Positions 1 through 8,470 are shown, counted from the first letter of the stretch. The stretch is DNA of 64,000 nt from JALORV01 sp963703945 (GCA_963703945.1 CAVPGM010000005.1:186001-250000); one strand, 5' to 3'. The notes: generated by a model not told the origin, from the letters alone. Numbers and translations: made by a program.

Positions 1-567
1 CGCCTGCGCGGTGACGCCCTCGTACACCGACCGCAACTCCGGCGGAAGCCTGCCGCTGCCCAGCAGATACTCCCGCGGCTCGCGACCGAAACCGGCGATG
101 TCGAGCGCCGGCCGCACGGCGAACGCGTGCACACCGCCCACGGCGTGCATGCGGCCGAGAAATCGGCCGATCCACTCCAGCACGTCGGGATCGTCGAGCA
201 GCGGCGCCCTCCCGCCACGCCGCCGTGCGACCGCGAAACGAAATCCCGCGAAGCTGTTCAGCGTCTTTCCATGCAGCATCAGCGGTGGCACCGCCGGCAC
301 TTCGGCCGCAGCCAGTTCGGCGACGAACGCGTGTTCTTCGAGGATCTGCGCATCGGACCAGCGATGTGGCCGGTAGAACTTCGCCACCACATAGCCGGTG
401 CTGCCGTCGTCCTGCTCGACTCCGACCTGGAACACACGGTTTTCGTAACTGTTCAACGCAAGCAGCGACCCGGTCGTCGCCAGGCCGGCGCTGTCCAGCG
501 CGTTTAGCACCACGTCCGGGGTTAGTCCGGCATAGGGCAACTCGGCTTCGGTGTCGTGCGGCGCCAT
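1..567 (-). CDS. srkA: SrkA/YihE-like stress response kinase (C-terminus outside window)
   Basis: Aminoglycoside-phosphotransferase-fold Ser/Thr kinase of the SrkA (YihE/RdoA) family, linked in E. coli to envelope-stress and cell-death responses. Only the first 189 codons are present; the reading frame runs off the left edge, where the catalytic loop would lie. The N-lobe is clear: an NSYENRVFQVG strand-loop segment and the VAKFYRPHRWSDAQI segment, whose lysine would contact ATP, followed by VPPLMLHGKTLN and FAVARRRGGRAP. Start chosen at the ATG followed by Ala-Pro-His; no other in-frame start fits better. It is divergent from ilvA. The family is confident; the stress role is inferred from homologues. 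Confidence 0.88.
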   Translation of the reverse strand, partial: MAPHDTEAELPYAGLTPDVVLNALDSAGLATTGSLLALNSYENRVFQVGVEQDDGSTGYVVAKFYRPHRWSDAQILEEHAFVAELAAAEVPAVPPLMLHGKTLNSFAGFRFAVARRRGGRAPLLDDPDVLEWIGRFLGRMHAVGGVHAFAVRPALDIAGFGREPREYLLGSGRLPPELRSVYEGVTAQA

Positions 568-640
568 GGCGGCATGGTAGGCCACGGAACCGGTGCCGCC
601 TGCGTGGTACCTTCGGCGGCTACGGGGAGGGGCAGGCACG

Positions 641-2167
641 ATGCCCGCACAGGAATATCTGCGCCGAATTCTGACGGCGCGCGTCTACGACGTCGCGATC
701 GAGTCGCCGCTGGAGGCTGCTCCGCGGCTGTCGGAGCGAATCCACAACCGCGTGCTGCTGAAGCGCGAGGACCTGCAGCCGGTAAAGAGCTTCAAGCTGC
801 GCGGTGCCTACAACAAGATGGCGCGACTGCCGCGCGAGCAGCTGAAGCGCGGCGTGATCGCGGCATCTGCCGGCAACCACGCGCAGGGCGTCGCGCTCGC
901 AGCGCAGACCCTCGGCTGCCGTGCGGTCATCGTGATGCCGGTCACCACGCCGCAGGTAAAGGTCGAAGCGGTCAGTGCGCGCGGCGCCGAGGTCGTGCTG
1001 CACGGTGATTCGTATTCGGACGCGTACGCGCATGCGCTCGAACTGCAGGCGAAGAAGAAGCTCACGTTCGTACATCCGTTCGACGATCCGGACGTCATCG
1101 CCGGCCAGGGCACGATCGCGATGGAAATCCTGCGCCAGCATCACCCGGTCGAACATGGGCCCATCCACGCGGTGTTCGCCGCGATCGGTGGTGGCGGACT
1201 GATCGCCGGCGTCGGCGCGTACATCAAGGCGCTGGCGCCCGAGATCCGCGTGATCGGCGTGCAGACGGTGGATTCGGACGCGATGGCGCGTTCGATTGCC
1301 GCCGGTCGGCGCGTGCAGCTGCACGACGTCGGACTGTTTTCCGACGGAACGGCGGTGCGGCAGGTCGGCGAGGAGACCTTCAGGCTGTGCCGCAGCTATG
1401 TCGACGAGATCGTGCTGGTCGACACCGACGCGATCTGCGCGGCGATCAAGGACGTGTTCGCCGACACGCGGTCGATCCTGGAGCCCGCTGGCGCCTTGGC
1501 GATCGCCGGCATGAAGGCCTACGCTGCACGCGAGAAGCTGAAGGGCCAGACACTGGTCGCGCTCGCCGGCGGCGCCAACATGAACTTCGATCGGCTGCGC
1601 TTCGTCGCCGAGCGCACCGAGGTCGGCGAGGCGCGCGAGGCGCTGTTCGCGGTCACCATTCCGGAGGAGCGCGGTAGCTTCAAGCGCTTCTGCGAGCTGG
1701 TCGGACAACGCAACGTCACCGAATTCAACTACCGGATCAGCGATGCCACCATCGCGCAGGTGTTCGTCGGGATCAGCACGACGAGCGCCGGCGACAACGA
1801 GAAGCTTGCGAAGACCTTTCGCCAGCACGGTTACGCAACTGTGGACCTGACGCACGACGAGCTGGCCGCCGAGCACGTGCGCTACATGGTTGGCGGCAAG
1901 AGTTCACTCGCCGCCGGCGAACTGATTTACCGCTTCGAATTCCCGGAACGGCCCGGCGCGCTGATGAAGTTCCTGACGCGGATGCAGCCAGGCTGGAACA
2001 TCTCGATGTTCCACTACCGTAACCAGGGCGCTGATTACTCGCGCGTGCTGGTGGGGCTGCAGGTGCCACGCGACGAGCGCAAGGCGCTGGCCGGCTTTCT
2101 CGCCGATATCGGCTATCGGCACTGGAACGAAACCGACAACCCGGCGTACCGGCTGTTTCTCGCGTAG
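641..2167 (+). CDS. ilvA: threonine ammonia-lyase, biosynthetic
   Basis: PLP-dependent threonine deaminase converting L-threonine to 2-oxobutanoate, the first committed step of isoleucine synthesis. The 508-residue protein is the long biosynthetic form: the catalytic domain carries the PLP lysine in SFKLRGAYNK (about K52) and the phosphate-binding AIGGGGLIAG loop (about 181-190), followed by two ACT-like regulatory modules (EERGSFKRFCELVG and FPERPGALMKFL), which in relatives mediate isoleucine feedback inhibition. An upstream in-frame ATG at 593 exists, but 641 is preferred: it gives the usual N-terminus and follows a GGGGAGGGG ribosome binding site. No attenuator is visible upstream. The stop abuts the inverted-repeat element directly downstream. 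Confidence 0.96.
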   Translation: MPAQEYLRRILTARVYDVAIESPLEAAPRLSERIHNRVLLKREDLQPVKSFKLRGAYNKMARLPREQLKRGVIAASAGNHAQGVALAAQTLGCRAVIVMPVTTPQVKVEAVSARGAEVVLHGDSYSDAYAHALELQAKKKLTFVHPFDDPDVIAGQGTIAMEILRQHHPVEHGPIHAVFAAIGGGGLIAGVGAYIKALAPEIRVIGVQTVDSDAMARSIAAGRRVQLHDVGLFSDGTAVRQVGEETFRLCRSYVDEIVLVDTDAICAAIKDVFADTRSILEPAGALAIAGMKAYAAREKLKGQTLVALAGGANMNFDRLRFVAERTEVGEAREALFAVTIPEERGSFKRFCELVGQRNVTEFNYRISDATIAQVFVGISTTSAGDNEKLAKTFRQHGYATVDLTHDELAAEHVRYMVGGKSSLAAGELIYRFEFPERPGALMKFLTRMQPGWNISMFHYRNQGADYSRVLVGLQVPRDERKALAGFLADIGYRHWNETDNPAYRLFLA

Positions 2168-2436
2168 AACCTATCTCAGGATCCCCGATGGATCGCGTTG
2201 CCACGAGAACCGGGCGGATGCAAGGCGGCTGGCGAAGGACAGTAGCCGAGCCTACGGCCGAGCCGGCTAACGCCGCAGACGCCCGGTTCTCGTGGCAACC
2301 CTGCGGGGCGGGGTCGCATGGGGCGCATGGCGTTGTTGCGGCTCGGGTCCTTGCAGCACGCAATGGTCCCCTCGCCGCGCCTAGCCCTGCACCCCATGCG
2401 ACCCCGCCGCGACCACCGGGGATTCTGAGATAGGTT
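2168..2436. repeat. nested inverted-repeat element, three-way-junction fold
   Basis: A compact palindromic element fills the ilvA–yqhA gap. The outer arms 2168-2187 and 2417-2436 match at 19 of 20 positions; the one mismatch (g2180/t2424) would be a G-U pair in plus-strand RNA. Inside lie two further inverted repeats: 2197-2216 with 2280-2299 (20/20) and 2307-2323 with 2392-2408 (17/17). Their loops are 63 and 68 nt, and the unpaired joints are 9, 7 and 8 nt. The result is a balanced three-way junction that could form in RNA or as a DNA cruciform. A 9-bp direct repeat, TTCTGAGAT, occurs at 2423-2431 and 2435-2443. The element starts right after the ilvA stop. It could be a MITE-like or BIME-like repeat or a structured RNA; I do not recognise a named family. 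Confidence 0.85.
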
Positions 2437-2450
2437 CTGAGATCCACGCG

Positions 2451-2927
2451 ATGCTGCGCCCGTTGCTGAGCTCGAGCCGTTACGTGGTGATCGCCGCCGT
2501 GCTCGGCGCGCTGGCGGCCTCGCTGGCGCTGTTCGTCTACGGGCTGGCCGAGACCGCGGTGGCCATCACCCAGGCGATCGCGAAGGCCGAGGTCAGCAGC
2601 AAGGGCGCCAAGGCGCTGGCGCTCGAGTTCATCGAGATCGTCGATCTGTTCCTGCTGGGAACAGTGTTGCTGATGATCGCGCTCGGCCTCTATGAACTGT
2701 TCATCGATGCCGACCTGCAGCTGCCCGACTGGCTGCAGATCCGTACCTTCGACGACCTGAAGAACAAGCTGATCGGTGTCGTCATCGTTGTCCTCGCGGT
2801 GCTGTTCCTCGGGCACGTGGTCGCCTGGGACGGCGAGCGCGACCTGCTGCGGCTCGGCGCCGGGATCGCGCTGGTGATCGCCGCGCTCAGCTACTTCCTG
2901 TCGACTGCAAAGGCCGGCAAGGGCTGA
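2451..2927 (+). CDS. YqhA/UPF0114 family inner-membrane protein
   Basis: A 158-residue membrane protein with three to four hydrophobic helices: about 10-30 (YVVIAAVLGALAASLALFVY), 62-85 (VDLFLLGTVLLMIALGLYEL), 105-125 and 133-150. The loop FIDADLQLPDWLQI and the following RTFDDLKNKLIGVVIVVL are characteristic of the YqhA (UPF0114) family, whose biochemical role is not established. Its ATG lies 14 bp after the right arm of the nested repeat, so that element could influence its expression. No Shine-Dalgarno sequence is obvious. Family assignment is good; function is unknown. Confidence 0.85.
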   Translation: MLRPLLSSSRYVVIAAVLGALAASLALFVYGLAETAVAITQAIAKAEVSSKGAKALALEFIEIVDLFLLGTVLLMIALGLYELFIDADLQLPDWLQIRTFDDLKNKLIGVVIVVLAVLFLGHVVAWDGERDLLRLGAGIALVIAALSYFLSTAKAGKG

Positions 2928-3069
2928 TCGCCCGGGCTGCGGCCTGTAAAACGCAGATTGTCGGATTTTCCGTGTTCCGGCTGCGGAAGTTGCCGCGGCG
3001 GCCGCGGCCTGCAGTCGACATCATTCGCTCCGGTCAACAGCACTCAATCATTTCACCGGCGGGGGCGAC

Positions 3070-3359
3070 ATGAACGGGATGGCGGACGAGAGCCTGGCTC
3101 TGAGCGTGGGCGAGGCGACGATGCAGGAATGGATGGCTGCTGTTGCGCAGGCAAGCCTCGGCTTACCTCCGTGGCCGCGGAACTGCGGGCGCTTCCCACT
3201 TTCGCTCCGCATCCAGTGCCGGTGCGCCCCATCGTCCGCTGCTCGCCGCGTCGTCCGGTGCTTGTCCCACCGCCGATTGAAGCAAGCTCTGTCGCCGGCG
3301 CGCGGTCGATCTACTGGATCGGCCTGGCCGCTGTGCTGGCCTGGGCTGTCCTGCTCTAG
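3070..3359 (+). pseudogene. possible frameshifted small tail-anchored protein
   Basis: This is a reconstruction, not a clean gene. An ATG at 3070 behind a GGCGGGGG stretch opens MNGMADESLALSVGEATM, which continues as a plausible helix until about 3155-3170. After that only another frame looks protein-like: a proline-rich linker (PTFAPHPVPVRPIV) ending in the hydrophobic tail IYWIGLAAVLAWAVLL and a TAG at 3357-3359. Joining them needs one missing base or two extra. The product would be a roughly 95-residue protein with a single C-terminal membrane anchor. I do not recognise the family. It is included because 2928-3482 holds nothing else and nearby genes carry similar indels. Confidence 0.3.
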
Positions 3360-3482
3360 TCGACTGCGCCGCCGGAAGGCGGCTGTGGCCGAACTGCTCG
3401 CCGCGCGACGAAAAGCGGCCCGATCGCTTGAGACGCGGCGCGAAGTCCCCAACTGGACTCCTCGGGTTTCGAGGAGTTCGGA

Positions 3483-3902
3483 ATGGTGATGGTGATCGAT
3501 GCGCAGGCGGTTCGCGATCGCGCTGAGCGTAGGCGCCGAGTCCGCGAGCGGCTGTACGCGATTTCCCGTCTGATGGATGCCGCGGTCGAAGTCCCGCTGT
3601 TGCGCACCCGCGTTGGCCTCGATGCGCTACTCGGTGTGGTGCCGGTGGCCGGCGATCTGTTCTCGGCCGCAATCGGGCTCTATCTGGTTGCACAGGCGCG
3701 CGAGCTCGGCGCTTCACCCTGGCTGCAGGCGCGCATGGTCGGCAACCTTCTGCTCGACGCCGCGCTGGGTGCCGTGCCAGTCGCCGGTGACGTGGCCGAC
3801 ATCTACTTCAAGGCGCACATGCGCAACCTGCGGCTGCTGCAGCGTGAAATCGGCGAACCCTTCATCGACGGCAGCACCACGCCGTCGCGCCGGGGTCGCT
3901 AG
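3483..3902 (+). CDS. DUF4112 domain-containing protein
   Basis: A 139-residue protein of the DUF4112 family. The core is two related segments, each with a GxVPVAGD motif: DALLGVVPVAGDLFSAAIGLYLV (about 46-68) and DAALGAVPVAGDVADIYFKAHMRN (about 91-114). They are probably short membrane-associated hairpins. The N-terminus is basic and helical (DRAERRRRVRERLYAIS). ATG 3483 follows a GAGGAG ribosome binding site; a second in-frame ATG at 3489 is possible. No biochemical function is known for the family. It stands alone, downstream of the doubtful tail-anchored frame. Confidence 0.85.
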   Translation: MVMVIDAQAVRDRAERRRRVRERLYAISRLMDAAVEVPLLRTRVGLDALLGVVPVAGDLFSAAIGLYLVAQARELGASPWLQARMVGNLLLDAALGAVPVAGDVADIYFKAHMRNLRLLQREIGEPFIDGSTTPSRRGR

Positions 3903-3949
3903 GATTCAGCGCAGACGGTGCTCGGCCGCGTTGACCTCCTGTGCCCAAT

Positions 3950-4914
3950 TCAGGTGCGGACCTGGTCTAAGGCGGAACCTGTCACGGGGGTACGAGGGGG
4001 CCACAGGAATTCGCCGGGATGCTCGAGCAGCCGCGCGCGGATCTCCCGATAGACCCTGGCCCGGTCTGCCGCTGAGATGTCGACCGCGCGCATTGCGACC
4101 CGCAACGCGAGCCCGAAACTCACGCCGACGTTGAGCGCGCCGATCAGCGCGAGCCCTGCGATCGCCAGCCAGAAGGGCGTCTCGCCCATCGCTGCCCACC
4201 CAAGAGAGAACGTGGCGGCGGCGACCTGTCCCGTGGACAGCGTCACATGCCGCACCTCACCAGCTGCCCGAACGGACTTTGCAGCGCGCTGCTGTCGGCG
4301 AAGCGGCGTCGCATATCGGATGCGAGGCCGACCGCCTGGGCTTCGGACGCCAGCGTCAGCATGGCGGCCCCCAGCTGCGGATCGATGCGCTCCACCGATT
4401 CGGGCGTGACGAACAGCCGCGCCATTTTCCGCGCGTCTTCCGATGGCAGCAGGTCGATCCAGGCCATCGTTTTCGCGCGCCCCAGCAACGTGCCGACGAG
4501 CAGCGCCGGTTCAGCGCGGTAATCCGGCTGCGGCAGGATCGCCGCCAGACAGCGCTCGTACAGCTCCTTGAGGAAGCCCGACCGCCGCGGAATTCCGCCG
4601 GCCGCCGTGAGTTGCTCGAAGTCGATCTCGGCCAGCAACCCCGACAGGACACCTCGCACTGCGCGTCCGCCGTCGGTGGCGCGGTCGACCATCTGCAGCA
4701 GGAACCGCAGACGAGCGTGGGCGCGCGCAATCCCGTCGGAGTCGCCGGGCGCCTTCAGGTCCTTTTCGATCCAGCGCAGGGCGCTGCGCGTCCACGCTAC
4801 GTGCTGGATGGCGTTGGAGGCCCGCAGCGCCGCGGCCAGCAACTGGTCGAGCTCGGGCGCTTCGGCTCGGACGTCGGGACGGCGCCGCAGGCGCACGAGG
4901 CGGCGCCAGTCCAT
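3950..4914 (-). pseudogene. SpcA/Gcr-type 'site-specific recombinase' remnant, middle deleted
   Basis: The first frame (4914 down to 4243) encodes about 220 residues resembling the cytosolic N-terminal domain of the SpcA/Gcr family, ending SPFGQLVRCGM. The second frame (about 4255 down to 3950) encodes a C-terminal piece with VTLSTGQVAAATFSLGW, the helix FWLAIAGLALIGALNVGVSF and the ending PGEFLWPPR, matching the family's extreme C-terminus. Intact members are roughly 650-700 residues with a multi-helix membrane domain between these parts. About 400 residues are absent and the two ends are out of frame, so this is an internal deletion rather than a point indel. 'Recombinase' is the historical family name, not a demonstrated activity. 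It lies directly downstream of ttcA. Confidence 0.75.
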
Positions 4915-4921
4915 CGGCGTC

Positions 4922-5845
4922 CTACTCCACCTCGGCGAAGCGGATCACCCCCGCGGTCGGATCTGCCGTGTCGTCGGAGCACGAGTCCTCGTCGAACGCA
5001 ACGTCGCCGTCGGCTTGCGGCCGGCCGGTCGCGCGCAGGTCGGCAAAGTGGTACAGCTTCGGATCCATAAGGTGCGAGGGAATCACCCTGGCCAGTGCAT
5101 TGAAGGTGTTCTGGATGCGGCCGGGATGGCGCCGCTCCCACTCCTGCAGCATGCGCTTGATCTCCCTGCGCTTCAGGTTGTCCTGCGAGCCGCACAGGTT
5201 GCACGGAATGATCGGAAACTGCCTGACCTCGGCAAAGCGTGCCAGATCGGTTTCGTTCACGTAGGCGAGCGGCCGTATCACGATGTTGCGGCCGTCGTCG
5301 GACACCAGTTTCGGAGGCATGCCCTTCAAAGTACCTCCGTAGAAGAGGTTGAGAAAGAACGTGCCGACGATATCGTCGCGGTGATGGCCGAGCGCGATCT
5401 TGGTCGCACCGAGTTCGCTCGCCACCCGGTACAGGATGCCGCGCCGCAGCCTCGCGCAGAGCGAACAGTACGTGCGGCCCTCCGGGATGACGCGCGTGAC
5501 GACCGAGTACGTGTCCTGCTCCTCGATGCGGAACCGGACACCGCGCGCGCGCAGGTAATCCGGCAGCACGTGGACCGGGAACCCAGGCTGCTTCTGGTCG
5601 AGATTGACGGCAACCAGATCGAAGCGCGTCGGCGCGCGCTCCCGCAGCGTCAGCAACAGATCGAGCAGACCGTAGCTGTCCTTGCCGCCCGACAGGCAGA
5701 CCATCACGGTGTCGCCGGGCTCGATCATGTTGAAGTCCGAGATCGCCTGCCCGGTCAGGCGCAGCAGCCGCTTGTGCAGCTTGTGGTCCTCGAACGCGAG
5801 CTTCCGTGCTCGGTGCGTGTCGGCCCGCGCGATATCGGCAGTCAT
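4922..5845 (-). CDS. ttcA: tRNA 2-thiocytidine(32) synthetase
   Basis: ATP- and iron-sulfur-dependent enzyme that thiolates cytidine 32 of several tRNAs. The 307-residue protein has the PP-loop SGGKDS (about 52-57) and the TtcA cysteine pairs YCSLC (C127/C130) and PCNLC (C215/C218), which hold the Fe-S cluster in characterised members, plus the GHHRDDIVGTFFLNLFY segment. Its ATG overlaps the folB stop by four bases (ATGA), so folM-like, folB and ttcA look translationally coupled in one minus-strand operon. Length and motifs are complete. Confidence 0.97.
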   Translation of the reverse strand: MTADIARADTHRARKLAFEDHKLHKRLLRLTGQAISDFNMIEPGDTVMVCLSGGKDSYGLLDLLLTLRERAPTRFDLVAVNLDQKQPGFPVHVLPDYLRARGVRFRIEEQDTYSVVTRVIPEGRTYCSLCARLRRGILYRVASELGATKIALGHHRDDIVGTFFLNLFYGGTLKGMPPKLVSDDGRNIVIRPLAYVNETDLARFAEVRQFPIIPCNLCGSQDNLKRREIKRMLQEWERRHPGRIQNTFNALARVIPSHLMDPKLYHFADLRATGRPQADGDVAFDEDSCSDDTADPTAGVIRFAEVE

Positions 5846-6240
5846 GCCACCTCCTTGAAGTGCAGGACCTCGATGCCGACCGCTTCCACATCGGCATACA
5901 CATCAGGTTTCGCGCTGGCCACCCGCACGGCGCGGACCGCCGGGTGAGCCAGCAGCGTGCGCGCGATGTCGTCCACGAGCGTCTCCTGCAGGTTGACGTG
6001 TCCCTGCTCGATCCGATGACGAACCGTCAGGCGGATGAAGTCGTAGTCGATGACTTCGTGGATCCGGTCATGCCGCGGCGTCGATAACGTCAGCGGGACA
6101 TAGAGATCGATGTCCAGCGCGAGGCGCTGCGCACCCTCCTTTTCGACAGCGTGGATGCCGATATTGGCGTCGACGACCAGGTTGCGCACGAACAGCCGCC
6201 GGCAATCGGCCAGCCGCGGATCGAACAGTCCGCTCATCAT
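5842..6240 (-). CDS. folB: dihydroneopterin aldolase
   Basis: Converts 7,8-dihydroneopterin to 6-hydroxymethyl-7,8-dihydropterin and glycolaldehyde in folate synthesis. At 132 residues it matches the single-domain FolB family: LVVDANIGIHAVEKEGAQRL near the N-terminus (the GIH/EK region lines the pterin site), DYDFIRLTVRHRIEQGHVNLQETLVDDIA in the centre and VRVASAKPDV near the end. It overlaps the upstream SDR gene by four bases and ttcA downstream by four, placing it mid-operon. The start is one of two adjacent in-frame ATGs (MMSG). Confidence 0.93.
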   Translation of the reverse strand: MMSGLFDPRLADCRRLFVRNLVVDANIGIHAVEKEGAQRLALDIDLYVPLTLSTPRHDRIHEVIDYDFIRLTVRHRIEQGHVNLQETLVDDIARTLLAHPAVRAVRVASAKPDVYADVEAVGIEVLHFKEVA

Positions 6241-7037
6241 GATGGCGCCGCGGTGCCGGGGTCGCCGACGAACATCACGTCGCGCCCGCTCGGGACCAGA
6301 TGCTGCCCGCCGTCGACCAGCAGCGTCGCGCCGGTGATCGCAGCGGACGTGGCAAGGAACACTGCGGCGGCCGCGATGTCATCGGGTGTGCTCGAACACT
6401 CGAGTGGAGTGCGCCGATGGGCCGCCTCGAAACCGTCGTCCGATTGCGTACCCGACGGCAGGGTGATGCCTGGCGCGATCGCGACAACGCGGACTTTCGG
6501 CGCGAGCGCTTGCGCCAGAAGCCGAGTGGCCTCGCGCAGCGCCGCCTTGGACAACGTATACGACAGGAAATCCGGATTCGGATTCCACAGCTTCTGGTCG
6601 AGCAGGTTGATGACGACGCCCCGGTCGTTCCCCGGCAGCGATTCATACAGCGTCTGCGCCAGCAAAACGGGCGCGGCGACGTTCGTTCGCATGTGACGCG
6701 CCAGCGATTCGGAGCTGAAGGTCGGTGCGCTGTCGAATTCGAACAGCGACGCATTGTTGACGATACAGGTGACTTCGCCGAGTTCGTGCGCGCATTCGGC
6801 CAGCAGGCTGCGCACGCCTGCTTCGACCGTGAGATCGCGGTTGACTGCGACGGCATGACGGCCGATGGCCTCGATTTCGCGGACGGTTTCAAGCGCATCG
6901 TCGCGCGAGGTGGCGTAATGCACGGCGATGTCCCAACCGTCGCGCGCGAGCGCGAGCGCGATCGCTCTTCCGATCCGGCGCGCGGCGCCGGTGACGAGAG
7001 CAGCACCTGCGGACTTCGTTCGGCGACGGGTTGCCAT
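6237..7037 (-). CDS. short-chain dehydrogenase, pteridine-reductase/FolM-like
   Basis: A 266-residue Rossmann-fold SDR with the NADP-binding segment ALVTGAARRIGRAIALALA (GxxxGxG variant, GAARRIG), an NNAS motif, and the active-site region SYTLSKAAL supplying the YxxxK pair. The insert LFEFDSAPTFSSES and the ending ATLLVDGGQHL resemble dihydromonapterin/pteridine reductases. Co-transcription with folB supports a pterin role, though the substrate is inferred. Upstream in-frame codons exist as far as 7283, but they overlap the divergent methyltransferase; ATG 7037 gives the normal SDR N-terminus. Confidence 0.85.
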   Translation of the reverse strand: MATRRRTKSAGAALVTGAARRIGRAIALALARDGWDIAVHYATSRDDALETVREIEAIGRHAVAVNRDLTVEAGVRSLLAECAHELGEVTCIVNNASLFEFDSAPTFSSESLARHMRTNVAAPVLLAQTLYESLPGNDRGVVINLLDQKLWNPNPDFLSYTLSKAALREATRLLAQALAPKVRVVAIAPGITLPSGTQSDDGFEAAHRRTPLECSSTPDDIAAAAVFLATSAAITGATLLVDGGQHLVPSGRDVMFVGDPGTAAPS

Positions 7038-7105
7038 TTGTGCCTCGAGATAGGCCCTGGCAAGTGTAGCGGTCACGCGCATTCGGGCCGCTACCATGCG
7101 CGCAG

Positions 7106-8254
7106 ATGAGCAGCATGCGGCCCACGTTGCCCCAGCCGTCCGCCGACCAGTGCGCGCACAGCGAACGGCTGCGTTCCCATCTCGCGGCCACGATCGCCGC
7201 GGCCGGCGGCTGGATACCGTTCGACCGTTACATGCGCGAAGTGCTGTATGCGCCTGGCCTTGGCTACTACGCTTCCGGCGCACGCAAGATCGGAACCGCG
7301 GCTGCCGGGGCCGACTTCGTCACCGCGCCCGAGATCTCGACACTGTTCGCGCAGTGTCTTGCGGTGCAGGTTGCGCAGCTCTTCGACGAATTGCCGGCGC
7401 GCATCGTCGAATTCGGCGCGGGTACCGGACGTCTGGCCGGGGACTTGCTGGGCGCGCTGCGAATTTGCGGAACGCCCTGCGAGAGCTACTCGATCGTCGA
7501 GGTGTCCGCCGAATTGCGGGCGCGACAGCAGGCGCGTCTGCGCGACGAGTCGGTCGAGTGGCTCGATGCGCCACCACGCAACTGGTGCGGTGTGATGCTG
7601 GCCAACGAGGTGCTGGACGTGATGCCGGTTCGCGTGTTTGCCAAGCGCGGCGGCACGGTGATCGAGCGCGGTGTCAGTTGCAGCGAGGGTCCGCTGTTGT
7701 ACTCCGAGCGTTTCGCAGCCGCCGATCTCCTTGCTGCGGTGGACGAGATCGAAAGCGAGGTCGGAACCCTTCCGGACGGCTATGTCTCGGAGATCGGCTT
7801 CGAGGCACGCGCGTGGATGCGTTCGGCGGAAAGCTGGCTCGCGCGCGGCGCGCTTATCGTGATCGACTACGGTTTTCCACGGCGCGAGTACTACCATCCG
7901 CAACGGCTGATGGGCACGCTGATGTGTCACTACCGCCAGCATGCGCACGCCGACCCGTTCTGGCTCCCTGGCTTGAACGACCTGACTGCGCATGTCGACT
8001 TCAGCGCGATCGCTCGCGCAGCGACCGAGGTGGGGCTCGACGTACTGGGCTACTCGACACAGGCGCACTTCCTGCTGAATTGCGGCCTGCTGGAAGCGCT
8101 ACAGGCGCGGCAGACGGCGACGCTCAGCGGCGAGGCGAACCGGCTGCTGTCCGAGGCCGAGATGGGCGAGCTCTTCAAGGTCATCGCCGTCGGGCGGGGC
8201 ATAGAGGCACCGCTGATCGGCTTCGTTCGCGGTGACCGGAGACATCGACTCTGA
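7106..8254 (+). CDS. MidA/NDUFAF7-like SAM-dependent methyltransferase
   Basis: A 382-residue class I methyltransferase of the COG1565 family (MidA in Dictyostelium, NDUFAF7 in humans, which methylates an arginine of a complex I subunit). Diagnostic parts are GGWIPFDRYMREVLYAPGLGYYA, DFVTAPEISTLFAQ, the SAM-binding IVEFGAGTGRLAGDLL, ANEVLDVMPV and IVIDYGFPRREYYHPQR followed by MGTLMCHYRQHAHADP. It is divergent from the folM-like gene across 68 bp that must hold both promoters. The bacterial substrate is not known. Confidence 0.9.
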   Translation: MSSMRPTLPQPSADQCAHSERLRSHLAATIAAAGGWIPFDRYMREVLYAPGLGYYASGARKIGTAAAGADFVTAPEISTLFAQCLAVQVAQLFDELPARIVEFGAGTGRLAGDLLGALRICGTPCESYSIVEVSAELRARQQARLRDESVEWLDAPPRNWCGVMLANEVLDVMPVRVFAKRGGTVIERGVSCSEGPLLYSERFAAADLLAAVDEIESEVGTLPDGYVSEIGFEARAWMRSAESWLARGALIVIDYGFPRREYYHPQRLMGTLMCHYRQHAHADPFWLPGLNDLTAHVDFSAIARAATEVGLDVLGYSTQAHFLLNCGLLEALQARQTATLSGEANRLLSEAEMGELFKVIAVGRGIEAPLIGFVRGDRRHRL

Positions 8255-8278
8255 CCGCAACGCCCTTACACTCGCAAC

Positions 8279-8470
8279 ATGAAGTGGTTGCTGACCACAT
8301 TTCTCGCTCTGCTGGTGCTGACCGCCTTGCAACCGTGGCTGCAGAAGCTCGGCATCGGGCGACTCCCGGGAGACCTGCGTTTCCGGGTCAACGGCAGGGA
8401 GGTGCTGCTGCCTTTCACCAGCACCGTGGTGCTCTCGCTGGCGCTGACGCTACTGGCGCGGCTCCTCTGA
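8279..8470 (+). CDS. DUF2905 small membrane protein
   Basis: A 63-residue protein with two hydrophobic helices (LLTTFLALLVLTALQPWL and FTSTVVLSLALTLLARLL) flanking the conserved KLGIGRLPGDLRFRVNGREV loop that defines DUF2905. It follows the MidA-like gene by 24 bp on the same strand and is probably co-transcribed. Its last 21 bases overlap the 3' end of the convergent cca gene. Function is unknown. Confidence 0.88.
   Translation: MKWLLTTFLALLVLTALQPWLQKLGIGRLPGDLRFRVNGREVLLPFTSTVVLSLALTLLARLL

Noticed and set aside
3366..3381. GCCGCC-GGAA-GGCGGC hairpin as a terminator
   Set aside because: No T-run follows and the stem is only six base pairs.
4279..5947. Long plus-strand frames (263 and 459 residues) opposite the recombinase remnant and ttcA
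   Set aside because: They are antisense shadows of well-supported minus-strand genes and lack any family motif.
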